A stretch of 64,000 nucleotides of DNA from Castellaniella denitrificans (GTDB lineage Bacteria > Pseudomonadota > Gammaproteobacteria > Burkholderiales > Burkholderiaceae_B): NCBI RefSeq assembly GCF_027214045.1, contig NZ_JAPWHE010000008.1:1-64000 (forward strand), written 5' to 3'. The translations under genes and the position numbers were made by a program. How positions within the stretch are numbered: position 1 is the first letter of the stretch; each line of letters starts with the position of its first letter. A model generated the notes under the pieces. It searched no databases. It was not told the DNA's origin and was given only the letters and a program-made list of their open reading frames with translations. Below, in pieces: positions 35,350 to 42,511 of the stretch.

Positions 35350-36153
35350 TCATTCTCCTGTGAAAACGGGGTCGGTGCCCTGCAGAAAGGCCTGCACCCC
35401 TCGCCGGTGGTCGGGACCGTCGGCATAGGCGAAGCAGGCCCGCCATTCGGCGTCGCTCAGGGGCGCCGGATCGCCGGCCAGACGTGCGGCGGTCGATTTG
35501 TTCAGACGCGCGGCCAACGGAGCGCCCGCGCACAGGCGCGCCACCGTCGCCGTCAGTTCGGATTCCAGGGCCTCGGCCGCCACGACCCGCGTCAGCAAGC
35601 CCTTCGACAGGGCCTCGTCGGCGTCGAACACCCGCCCTTCGAGCAGGATTTCCAACGTGACGGCGCGGCCCGCCAATTCCAGCAGCCCGCGCATCTCGTC
35701 GGGCGCCATGGGAAAACCCAGGCGGTTGATGGGCGCGCCGAAGCGCGCGCCCCGGGCCGCCAGCCGCAAATCGCAGCGGCTGGCGATTTCAAGCCCGCCG
35801 CCCACGCAGACGCCTTCGATCGCGGCAACGACCGGATGAACACAGTCCGACACCGCCCGCAGGGCCGGGGCGAGAAGATCCCTGTGGTAGGCCATCACGC
35901 CTTCCAGATCGGCCCGTACCCGGGGAAATTCGCGGATGTCGGCCCCGGCGGCGAAATGCCCGCCCGCGCCGCGCACGACCACGCAGCGCAGGCCGCGATC
36001 GGCCGACAAGCGCCCGAAGGCCTCCGCCAGTTCACCCCACATGGCAACCGTGATGGCGTTCAGCCTTCCGGGATGATCGAGCGTGACGGTCGCCACCGCG
36101 CCGTCGACACGCGTGCGCACGCGCCCCTCGCCCGACCCGGGACTCACAGCCAT
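35350..36153 (-). CDS. Enoyl-CoA hydratase/isomerase (crotonase) family protein in the malonate operon
   Basis: A 267-residue crotonase-fold protein. The oxyanion-hole segments are GGHFAAGADIREF and AIEGVCVGGGLEIASRCDLR, the latter holding the first catalytic Glu position. The second Glu, normally in FGxPE, is replaced: the text reads ARFGAPINRLGFPMAPDEMR. It may therefore not be a true hydratase; decarboxylase, thioesterase or isomerase activity is possible. The ATG at 36153 overlaps matA by 10 bp, and its stop is one base before matB, so it is tightly embedded between the two malonate genes. Confidence 0.83.
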   Translation of the reverse strand: MAVSPGSGEGRVRTRVDGAVATVTLDHPGRLNAITVAMWGELAEAFGRLSADRGLRCVVVRGAGGHFAAGADIREFPRVRADLEGVMAYHRDLLAPALRAVSDCVHPVVAAIEGVCVGGGLEIASRCDLRLAARGARFGAPINRLGFPMAPDEMRGLLELAGRAVTLEILLEGRVFDADEALSKGLLTRVVAAEALESELTATVARLCAGAPLAARLNKSTAARLAGDPAPLSDAEWRACFAYADGPDHRRGVQAFLQGTDPVFTGE

Positions 36154-37427
36154 TGCACACTCCGGGACACACGCAGCTTGCCGGCGGCCAGGCGCGCCCG
36201 GTTCTCGTCGAGCTGCTCGGGCTCGTACAGATAATTCACCATCATGCCGCAAGACTGCTCCAGTCCGCGGGCCGAGGCGTCGGCGGCCCAGTTCAGGCGC
36301 TCGATGCGCGCCCCGTTGCCCAGATGGAAGCGGGCCACGGGGTCGAGCGGCTCGCCGTCGCGAAGCTGCGTCAGGTAATGCGCCGCCAGCCGCAGTCCGC
36401 TGCGGCGCACGGTGTCCGGCGCCCCGCCCTGGGCGGCGGCGCGCAAGCGTTCCAGCCAGCGGGCGCCAGCCGCCGCGTCGTCGGCCGCGGCCTGGCGCTC
36501 GGCTTTGTCCTTCAGCAGGGCCTGGATGTCCTCGCCGGACCGGCGGCCCAGCCAGTCGGCGAAACCGGGAATCGGCGACAAGGTGGCGAAGGATTTGAGC
36601 TGCGGCAATTCGTCCAGCAGTTCCTCGATCACCCGCTTCAGCAGAAAATTGCCGAAGCTGATGCCGCGCAGGCCGCGCTGGGTATTGGAAATCGAATAGA
36701 AAATCGCCCAGCGCGCCTTGTCCAGCCCGTCGACGGGCCGCGAAGGGTCGATCAGTGCCTGCACGTCCGCAGCCATCTGCCCATCGAAGGCGACCTCCAC
36801 GAAGATCAGCGGCACATCGCTCATGCGCGGGTGGAAAAAGGCATAGCAGCGCCGATCGGCGGCCACCCGGCGGCGCATGTCGTCCCAGGACCGGATTTCA
36901 TGGACGGCTTCGTAGCGGATCAGTTTTTCCAGCAGCGAGGCGGGCGAATCCCAGTTGATGTGGCGCAATTCGAGCATGCCGACGTCGAACCAGTTCGACA
37001 GCAGGGCGGCGAGTTCCTGTTCCAGGACCGACAGCCCGGCGACCTGATTGCGCCAGCGCAGCATGTCCGCACGCAGCTCCACCATCAGTTCCAGCCGGTC
37101 GCTTTGCGCGTACAGGCGGCGGAACAGGCGCGCGCCCCGGTCGCCGCGCGGTTCGACGCCCACGCCGGCGCGCACCAGGCAGGCCAGCAGGGAACGGCGC
37201 TCGTCGGCATCGGCGGCACGGTATCGCTCGGCCCACTGGCGGGCCAACTGGTTGGCGCCGCCATCGGTCAGGGACGCCTCGTAGAGCACGCGCAACACAT
37301 CCGGGTCGGGCAGGTGATCGCGATCCAGCCAGCGGCCCAGGCGCGCCAGCAGGCCGCCGGCCCGGTTCCCCGAGGATTCGGCGGGCTCGGCCGCCCGCTC
37401 GGACGGTTTCAGGTCAGCGTTGGACAT
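36144..37427 (-). CDS. matA: Malonyl-CoA decarboxylase
   Basis: A 427-residue decarboxylase giving acetyl-CoA and CO2. It has the helical N-terminal domain and the GNAT-like catalytic domain. Family texts are YAFFHPRMSDVPLIFVEVA, IFYSISNTQRGLRGISFGNF and ARFHLGNGARIERLNWAADA, with the catalytic Ser and His segments. GGAGGAAG precedes the ATG at 37427, and the start overlaps the regulator by 14 bp. With MatB it turns imported malonate into acetyl-CoA. Confidence 0.95.
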   Translation of the reverse strand: MSNADLKPSERAAEPAESSGNRAGGLLARLGRWLDRDHLPDPDVLRVLYEASLTDGGANQLARQWAERYRAADADERRSLLACLVRAGVGVEPRGDRGARLFRRLYAQSDRLELMVELRADMLRWRNQVAGLSVLEQELAALLSNWFDVGMLELRHINWDSPASLLEKLIRYEAVHEIRSWDDMRRRVAADRRCYAFFHPRMSDVPLIFVEVAFDGQMAADVQALIDPSRPVDGLDKARWAIFYSISNTQRGLRGISFGNFLLKRVIEELLDELPQLKSFATLSPIPGFADWLGRRSGEDIQALLKDKAERQAAADDAAAGARWLERLRAAAQGGAPDTVRRSGLRLAAHYLTQLRDGEPLDPVARFHLGNGARIERLNWAADASARGLEQSCGMMVNYLYEPEQLDENRARLAAGKLRVSRSVQWL

Positions 37428-38136
37428 GGTCTTCCTCCAGCGTCCCGGCCTCATGGCGCGCCGACGTTCCGGCGGCCGGTTCATCCCTGCGCGCCAGCGC
37501 GCGCAGGGCGTCGAGCTGGCGCATCAGATGCTTGCGCGTCACGGCCTCGGCGCCTTCCGGATCGCGCGCCTTCAGGGCGGCGAAGATCGCCAGGTGTTCG
37601 GCGCAGGACTCATCGATCCGGCCCGGATAGCTGAGGCTGCGGTGGCGCGACAGGCTGAGCACCTGGCGCAGCTTGTCGATCAGGCCCGACAGCCAGCGGT
37701 TGTCGGCCAGATCCTGGATGGCGACATGGATCAAGGCGTTGGCCGCGTAGTAGTCGTCGATCGAGCCCCGTTCCGCGTGACGGCGCAGGTCGTTGTGCAG
37801 CGGTTCGAGCCGCCGCAGGTCGGCGTCCGTGACTTTGAGGGCGGCCTCGAAGGCGCAGCGGCCCTCGAGCATGGCCATCAGGGGAAAGATGTGCTCCAGG
37901 TCGCGGCTGGACAGTTCGTTGACGAAACAGCCCCTGCGCGGTTCGATGCGCAGCAGGCCTTCGGCCACCAGGACCTTGAGCGCCTCGCGCAGCGGCGTGC
38001 GGGAAATACCCAGCGACGCGGTCAGGCTGACCTCGTCGATCCATTCCCCCGCCCGCAGTTCCCCGGCCTGGATCATGCCGCGCAGACGATCGGCGACTTC
38101 CTGGTAGAGGATCTTCTGAACAATCCTGGCCGCCAT
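37414..38136 (-). CDS. matR: GntR-family (FCD) regulator of the malonate operon
   Basis: A 240-residue GntR/FCD protein. The helix-turn-helix is QEVADRLRGMIQAGELRAGE with SLGISRTPLREALKVLVAEG. The C-terminal FCD domain starts near LEHIFPLMAMLEGR and includes DDYYAANALIHVAIQDL and ESCAEHLAIFAALKARD. First gene of the leftward unit matR-matA-crotonase-matB-dctPQM, overlapping matA. This matches MatR of rhizobial mat operons, which is released by malonate. The AT-rich dyad just upstream is its likely operator. Confidence 0.88.
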   Translation of the reverse strand: MAARIVQKILYQEVADRLRGMIQAGELRAGEWIDEVSLTASLGISRTPLREALKVLVAEGLLRIEPRRGCFVNELSSRDLEHIFPLMAMLEGRCAFEAALKVTDADLRRLEPLHNDLRRHAERGSIDDYYAANALIHVAIQDLADNRWLSGLIDKLRQVLSLSRHRSLSYPGRIDESCAEHLAIFAALKARDPEGAEAVTRKHLMRQLDALRALARRDEPAAGTSARHEAGTLEEDHVQR

Positions 38137-38223
38137 CGGGGCCTCCTGTGCAGGACCTTGAAATTAATAATTCATAATTACAGGCACAGCGTGCCATGGC
38201 CCCGCAAGACCCGGCAACCCTCG
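38137..38223 (-). promoter_or_regulatory. Operator-like dyad upstream of matR
   Basis: A short AT-rich island holds the dyad TAATT-CAT-AATTA (38168-38180), a 5-bp perfect repeat with a 3-nt centre, flanked by further TTAAT sequence. It lies about 30-45 bp before the matR start. Its core differs from the ATTGT-N2-ACAAT dyad of the first catabolic locus, as expected for a different regulator. Confidence 0.5.
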
Positions 38224-39003
38224 TTATCCCTGACTGGAGCGCCGGAACACCAGCCGGTCGGCCGTGGATTCGCGCGGCGCGTAGGCATAGCCTTCGGACG
38301 AGAAATCCCGCAGGCCGGCGACGGCGTCGATGCGGTGATCGATGACGTGGCGCGCCATCAGGCCGCGCGCCCGCTTGGCGTGGAAGCTGATGACCTTCCA
38401 GGCACCGTGTTTTTCGTCCTGAAAAACGCATTCGACCACGCGCGCGTCCAGAACCTTGCGGTCCACGGACTTGAAATATTCGCCCGATGCCAGGTTCAGC
38501 AGGATGCGCTCGCCAGACAGCGCGTCCAGACGCCGGTTCAATTCGCGGGCGATACGATCGCCCCACCAGGCATACAGGGTGGCGCCCCGGGCGGTGCGCA
38601 ACCGCGTGCCCATCTCCAGCCGGTGGGGCTGGACCAGGTCCAGCGGCCGCAGCGCGCCGTACAGCCCGCTGAGGATGGCCAGATGATCCTGCGCCCAGTT
38701 CAGCCGGGCATCGGACAGTTCCGCCGCACGCAGGCCCTCGTAGACGTCGCCGTTGAAGGCCAGGACCGCCTGGCGCGCATGCCGGGCGTCGGGCGCGTCC
38801 ACCCAGGCGGCGTAACGCTCGGCGTTCAGGCGCGCCAGCGCGTCGGACAGCCCCATCAGACCCGCCAGGTCGTTCGCGGACAAGCCGCGCAGAATCCCGA
38901 TCAGTTCGCGTGTCTGATCGGGGAACACCGGCTGCGAGCACAGAGCCGTGCGCACCGGTGAATCGTAGTCCAGCTTCTTGGCCGGGGACAGCACCATCAG
39001 CAT
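38224..39003 (-). CDS. yaaA: YaaA/UPF0246 family peroxide-stress protein
   Basis: A 259-residue protein of the DUF328 family. It starts MLMVLSPAKKLDYDSP and contains YAAWVDAPDARHARQAVLAF, FNGDVYEGLRA, LSGLYGALRPLDLVQPHRLE, LNLASGEYFKSVD and the C-terminal ISFHAKRARGLMARHVID. E. coli YaaA binds DNA and lowers free iron damage during peroxide stress. It lies 16 bp downstream of hbdH on the same strand. There is no evident metabolic link to it. Confidence 0.95.
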   Translation of the reverse strand: MLMVLSPAKKLDYDSPVRTALCSQPVFPDQTRELIGILRGLSANDLAGLMGLSDALARLNAERYAAWVDAPDARHARQAVLAFNGDVYEGLRAAELSDARLNWAQDHLAILSGLYGALRPLDLVQPHRLEMGTRLRTARGATLYAWWGDRIARELNRRLDALSGERILLNLASGEYFKSVDRKVLDARVVECVFQDEKHGAWKVISFHAKRARGLMARHVIDHRIDAVAGLRDFSSEGYAYAPRESTADRLVFRRSSQG

Positions 39004-39019
39004 GCGGCGATCCTCCGGT

Positions 39020-39802
39020 TCAGCGGGCGGTCCAGCCGCCGTCGATGGACAGCGTGGTGCCGGTCATCTGCGCGGCGGCGTCCGAGGCGATGAACACGGC
39101 GGCCTGGCCGAGCTGCTCGGGCGTGACGAACTCCAGGGACGGCTGCTTTTCGGCCAGCAGATCCTTGGCGGCGGCTTCGATGTCCAGCCCTTTTTCCCTG
39201 GCCAGGGCCTGGATCTGCTTTTCCACCAGGGGGGTGCGCACCCAGCCCGGGCAGATGGCATTGCAGGTCACGCCGGTGCCGGCGTTTTCCAGCGCGGTGA
39301 CCTTGGTCAGGCCCACCACGCCGTGCTTGGCGGCGACATAGGCCGATTTGTGGACCGAGGCCACCAGGCCGTGCGCCGAGGCGATGTTGATGACGCGGCC
39401 GAATTTCTGCTGCTTCATCGCCGGCAGCGCGGCGGCGGTGCAATGGAACACAGCCGACAGGTTCAGCGCGATGATGGCGTTCCACTTGTCGACGGGGAAT
39501 TCCTCGATCAGGGCGGTGTGCTGGATGCCGGCGTTGTTGACCAGGATGTCGACGCCGCCCAGCGCCTGGATCGATTGCGCGATGAAATCGCGCGCGGCCT
39601 GCCCGTCCATCAGGTCGGCGTTCAGGTACACGGCCTTGACCCCGAAATCTTTTTCCAGGCCGGCGCGCTCGCGTTCGATGGCATCGGCGTCGCCGAAACC
39701 GTTGATGACCACGTCGGCGCCCTGGCGGGCCAGTTCACGTGCGATGGCCAGGCCGATGCCGCTGGTGGAACCGGTGACGACCGCTTTTTTACCTTTGAGC
39801 AT
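39020..39802 (-). CDS. hbdH: 3-hydroxybutyrate dehydrogenase
   Basis: A 260-residue short-chain dehydrogenase. It has the NAD site VVTGSTSGIGLAIARELA, LVNNAGIQH, the catalytic Tyr-Lys pair in HKSAYVAAKHGVVGLTKV, and ICPGWVRTPLVEKQIQ. SASMLKGKK and FPVDKWNAIIALNLSAVFHC are typical of D-3-hydroxybutyrate dehydrogenases. It oxidises the monomer released from polyhydroxybutyrate to acetoacetate. AAGGAG precedes the ATG at 39802 by about 10 nt. A phasin gene is found 19 kb away. Confidence 0.92.
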   Translation of the reverse strand: MLKGKKAVVTGSTSGIGLAIARELARQGADVVINGFGDADAIERERAGLEKDFGVKAVYLNADLMDGQAARDFIAQSIQALGGVDILVNNAGIQHTALIEEFPVDKWNAIIALNLSAVFHCTAAALPAMKQQKFGRVINIASAHGLVASVHKSAYVAAKHGVVGLTKVTALENAGTGVTCNAICPGWVRTPLVEKQIQALAREKGLDIEAAAKDLLAEKQPSLEFVTPEQLGQAAVFIASDAAAQMTGTTLSIDGGWTAR

Positions 39803-39873
39803 GGATGCACTCCTTACGCAAGATTTCAGGAAAACGACCGGCCCAGTGTAACGCGCGGCCGCTGAACACCGCC

Positions 39874-39903
39874 TTGCCGAACCAGCGAAACCGCTGATAA
39901 CAT
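39874..39903 (+). promoter_or_regulatory. Candidate promoter of the fluoride riboswitch-crcB unit
   Basis: A -35 box TTGCCG (39874-39879), 18-nt spacer and -10 box TAACAT (39898-39903) place the start point just ahead of the riboswitch aptamer. The match is moderate, but the position is right. Confidence 0.5.
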
Positions 39904-39910
39904 TGGCCCG

Positions 39911-40004
39911 ACCTGGAGATGGCATTCCTCCACGAAACCGCCGCATTCTTCGCGGCTGATGATGCCTACGGCCCCCGGCGCACCGCCGGTCCGTAGGCAT
40001 TTTT
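39911..40004 (+). ncRNA. Fluoride riboswitch (crcB motif) with terminator expression platform
   Basis: The aptamer at about 39911-39969 has the conserved crcB-motif parts in order: GGAGATGGCATTCCTCC, then AAACCGCC, and GGCTGATGATGCCTAC. A hairpin using ATGCCTACGG (from 39962) and CCGTAGGCAT (to 40000) ends in TTTTT, so it competes with the aptamer's 3' side. Fluoride binding should block this terminator and let crcB be made. crcB begins 23 bp later. Confidence 0.95.
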
Positions 40005-40026
40005 CATTCCCGCCACAGGAGCCCTC

Positions 40027-40413
40027 ATGCCCAGTTCACTGCTCGCCATCTCCCTCGGCGCCTCGCTGGGCGCCATCCTGCGCTGGGTGCTCGGGCACGC
40101 GCTGAACGACGTCTTTCCCAACCTGACCCTGGGCACGCTGGCGGCCAATCTCCTGGGCGGCTACCTCATCGGCGCGGCCATCGCCGTGTTCGGCGGGCAT
40201 GCGGGCCTTTCGCCGCAGATGAGGCTGTTCGTCATCACAGGCTTTTGCGGCGGGCTGACGACGTTCTCGACCTTTTCGGCCGAACTGGCGCTGATGCTGG
40301 AACAGGGGCGGCTGGGGTGGCTGAGTGTCGCGGTGATCGTGCACGTCGCCGGGTCGCTCGCCATGACGCTGCTGGGCATGGCCACGGTGGCCTGGCTGCG
40401 CGCCCTGCCCTGA
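40027..40413 (+). CDS. crcB: Fluoride ion channel Fluc/CrcB
   Basis: A 128-residue, four-helix membrane protein forming dual-topology dimers that export fluoride. It has the family core GASLGAILRWVLG, TLGTLAANLLGGYLIG and GFCGGLTTFSTFSAEL, with the sodium/fluoride-site residues. AGGAG lies about 7 nt before the ATG at 40027. It is controlled by the fluoride riboswitch directly upstream. It converges on the TerC-family gene. Confidence 0.97.
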   Translation: MPSSLLAISLGASLGAILRWVLGHALNDVFPNLTLGTLAANLLGGYLIGAAIAVFGGHAGLSPQMRLFVITGFCGGLTTFSTFSAELALMLEQGRLGWLSVAVIVHVAGSLAMTLLGMATVAWLRALP

Positions 40414-40468
40414 GGCCGCAGCGCGCCGCGCCCGGGTGCCCCCCCGATCCGGCGGGGCGCCCGGGCGA

Positions 40469-41182
40469 TCAGCCGGCGTTCCGGGCCGCGACCGCCGCCT
40501 TGCGGCTGGCGAGCCAGCGGCCAAGCGCCACCACCAGCAGCGCGCCGACGATTTCAACGGTGAGCTTCAGCGCCGTGGACGGCGGGCCAAGACGGTCCGT
40601 GACGACGACGTCGGTGACGAGCATGCCGCCCGCGATCCAGCCCAGCAGTCCGGCGCCGAAGGTGACCACCAGCGGGTAGCGGTCGATCAGCTTCAGCACC
40701 AGAGTGCTGCCCCAGATGATGATGGGCACGCTGACCAGCAGCCCGAAGATCACCAGGCCGAGCTGGTGGTCGAGATGAGCCCCCTGGGCCGCGCCCGCGA
40801 TGGCGATGACATTGTCCAGACTCATGACGAAATCCGCGACGAGAATCGTCTTGACCGCGGCCATGACCGATGCGCCCCCGGCGATCTTGTCATGCCCACC
40901 GTCCTCGGGCAACAGCAGCTTGACGCCGACCCACAGCAGCAGCAGCGCGCCGACGATCTTCAGGAAAGGAATGTCGAGCAGCGTCAGGGCGAAGGCGATC
41001 AGCGCCACGCGCAGGAAAATGGCGCCGGCGGTTCCCCACAGGATGCCCTGCATGCGCTGGGCGCGCGGCAGGTTGCGGCAGGCCAGGGCAATGACGACGG
41101 CATTGTCGCCGCCCAGCAGGATGTCGATCAGGATGATCTGGAAAACGGCCCCCCAATGGAGCGTCTGGAGAAATTCGAGCAT
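40469..41182 (-). CDS. TerC-family integral membrane protein, probable manganese exporter
   Basis: A 237-residue TerC/YjbE-type protein with about seven helices. The paired acidic motifs are ILLGGDNAVVIALA and VMSLDNVIAIAGAA. The TerC/Alx/MeeF group exports manganese and often sits behind a yybP-ykoY riboswitch, which is what is found here at 41253-41400. A Mn2+ efflux role is therefore much more likely than tellurite resistance. It starts at 41182. Confidence 0.9.
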   Translation of the reverse strand: MLEFLQTLHWGAVFQIILIDILLGGDNAVVIALACRNLPRAQRMQGILWGTAGAIFLRVALIAFALTLLDIPFLKIVGALLLLWVGVKLLLPEDGGHDKIAGGASVMAAVKTILVADFVMSLDNVIAIAGAAQGAHLDHQLGLVIFGLLVSVPIIIWGSTLVLKLIDRYPLVVTFGAGLLGWIAGGMLVTDVVVTDRLGPPSTALKLTVEIVGALLVVALGRWLASRKAAVAARNAG

Positions 41183-41252
41183 GGGTCCCCCCCGGTTGCG
41201 GGTTGTCGGTTTCAGGAATCACCGCCGGGAGGATCGGGCCATTTTCATGGCG

Positions 41253-41412
41253 GGAAGACGAACCTTGCCCTGGGCGGCAAGGTCTTGCTCGCGGCGGGGG
41301 CCTGTCCGAAGACCCCGGGACCGCCCGCGCACCGGGCGATGCGCGCAAGCGCGAGACGCCGTCATGACGATGCCGCGGAAAGTGAGCTACTCCCCTTGAG
41401 GGCGGGATTATA
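41253..41412 (-). ncRNA. yybP-ykoY (Mn2+) riboswitch with upstream -10 box
   Basis: Read on the minus strand, a TATAAT box (41407-41412) is followed by AAGGGGAGTAGC (within 41385-41400), the hallmark 5' segment of the yybP-ykoY class. The closing parts GCAAGACCTTGCC and AGGGCAAGGTTCGTC are at 41256-41288. A short G-rich leader then leads to the TerC-family start at 41182. No T-run terminator stands out, so control may be at translation; I did not fold the RNA. Confidence 0.85.
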
Positions 41413-41546
41413 GACGAATTCGCCGCATGCGCGGCCTTGCGCCAGGTCAGCCGGGGCGCGCAACCCGGCCGCACAGGAAGCCTGGCCTGGGATAAGATGA
41501 TGGCAACACGCAGGACAGGATTCGCCACACCTCCAGGGGGTTTCTC

Positions 41547-42383
41547 ATGCCGGGCCGTATTGCCATCCATCTGAATGACGACACCGTTTGCGAACGCCGC
41601 ATGGACATCGGCCTGCGGCTGGCCAGGGACCGCGGGGCGGAAGCCGTCGGAGTCTATCCCTCGGCCAGTGTCGCCGGTCTCCAGCAAGACGAAAACATCC
41701 TGCCCCAGGACGTCCGCTCGACTCTGCGCAAACGCCGCGACGAACACCGCGAGGCCACCCGCGTCCGGTTTCTGGACAAGGCGCAGGATCTGGGCGTCCG
41801 TGCCCATTGGCGCGCGCCTCATGGCGACGCCGAGGACGGCCTGACCCTGCATGCCCGCTATTGCGACCTGCTCGTCATGAGCAAGGCGGACCCGACCGAC
41901 AGCCTGTCGGCGCTGCGGCCCAACTTGCCGGAAGCCGTGGTCATGGCGTCCGGCCGTCCCGTGCTGCTCATCCCCAACTTCGGTCCCGTCGACACCATCG
42001 GCCGGCGCATCCTGTTCTGCTGGGACCAGCGCCGCGAGGCCGCCCGGGCCTTCTCCGACGCCGCACCGCTTCTGCTGAACTGCCAGGCGCTCACGGTGCT
42101 GGAAATCGACCGCGAAGATCAACTGATGCGCGAACGCGACATCCACGAGGACGACTTCTCGGACTACTGCACCAGCCTGGGCTACCCCAAGCCCCGGCAC
42201 CTGCTGAAGGACAGCAAGGGCTACGGTGTCGGCAACGTCATCCTGAACACCGCCACCGACACCGACAGCGACCTGATCGTCATGGGCGCGTACGGCCATA
42301 GCCGCATGCGCCAGTGGATCATGGGCGGCGCCACCAGTACGCTGCTGTCCACCATGACGGTGCCGGTGCTGCTGGCGAACTGA
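41547..42383 (+). CDS. Universal stress protein, tandem UspA domains
   Basis: A 278-residue cytoplasmic protein of two UspA-like halves. The second half ends with the ATP-binding motif MGAYGHSRMRQWIMGGATST and the strand TVPVLLAN. The first half (residues 1-145) is degenerate and ends GRPVLLIPNFG. Such tandem Usps bind ATP or AMP and support survival under starvation or low oxygen. It is a single gene, divergent from the manganese riboswitch unit. Confidence 0.88.
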   Translation: MPGRIAIHLNDDTVCERRMDIGLRLARDRGAEAVGVYPSASVAGLQQDENILPQDVRSTLRKRRDEHREATRVRFLDKAQDLGVRAHWRAPHGDAEDGLTLHARYCDLLVMSKADPTDSLSALRPNLPEAVVMASGRPVLLIPNFGPVDTIGRRILFCWDQRREAARAFSDAAPLLLNCQALTVLEIDREDQLMRERDIHEDDFSDYCTSLGYPKPRHLLKDSKGYGVGNVILNTATDTDSDLIVMGAYGHSRMRQWIMGGATSTLLSTMTVPVLLAN

Positions 42384-42428
42384 CGGTCTGACCGCCCCCC
42401 GGCCGTCTCCGAGGATCTGATTGCCGCC

Positions 42429-42492
42429 GGGCCGCCCCAAGGCAATCAGCGCCCCCCTCTAGGGGCGGCAAGCCGAAGGCGCGGCGTGGGGG
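42429..42492 (+). repeat. Dispersed GC-rich repeat, copy A
   Basis: The stretch holds in order GCCGCCCCAAGG, GCGCCCCCC, AGGGGCGGCAAGC and GGCGCGGCGTGGGGG. The same series, inverted, is found at 58675-58747, with a partial copy at 58759-58787. It sits directly ahead of the ABC exporter start. The internal CCCC/GGGG arms can form a short hairpin, as in REP-like elements. Confidence 0.7.
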
Positions 42493-42511
42493 CCTGTTTC
42501 TGGAGTCCCCT

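Noticed and set aside
40469-41182. Tellurite resistance protein
   Set aside because: The TerC name is only a family label. There are no other ter genes, and the yybP-ykoY element points to manganese.
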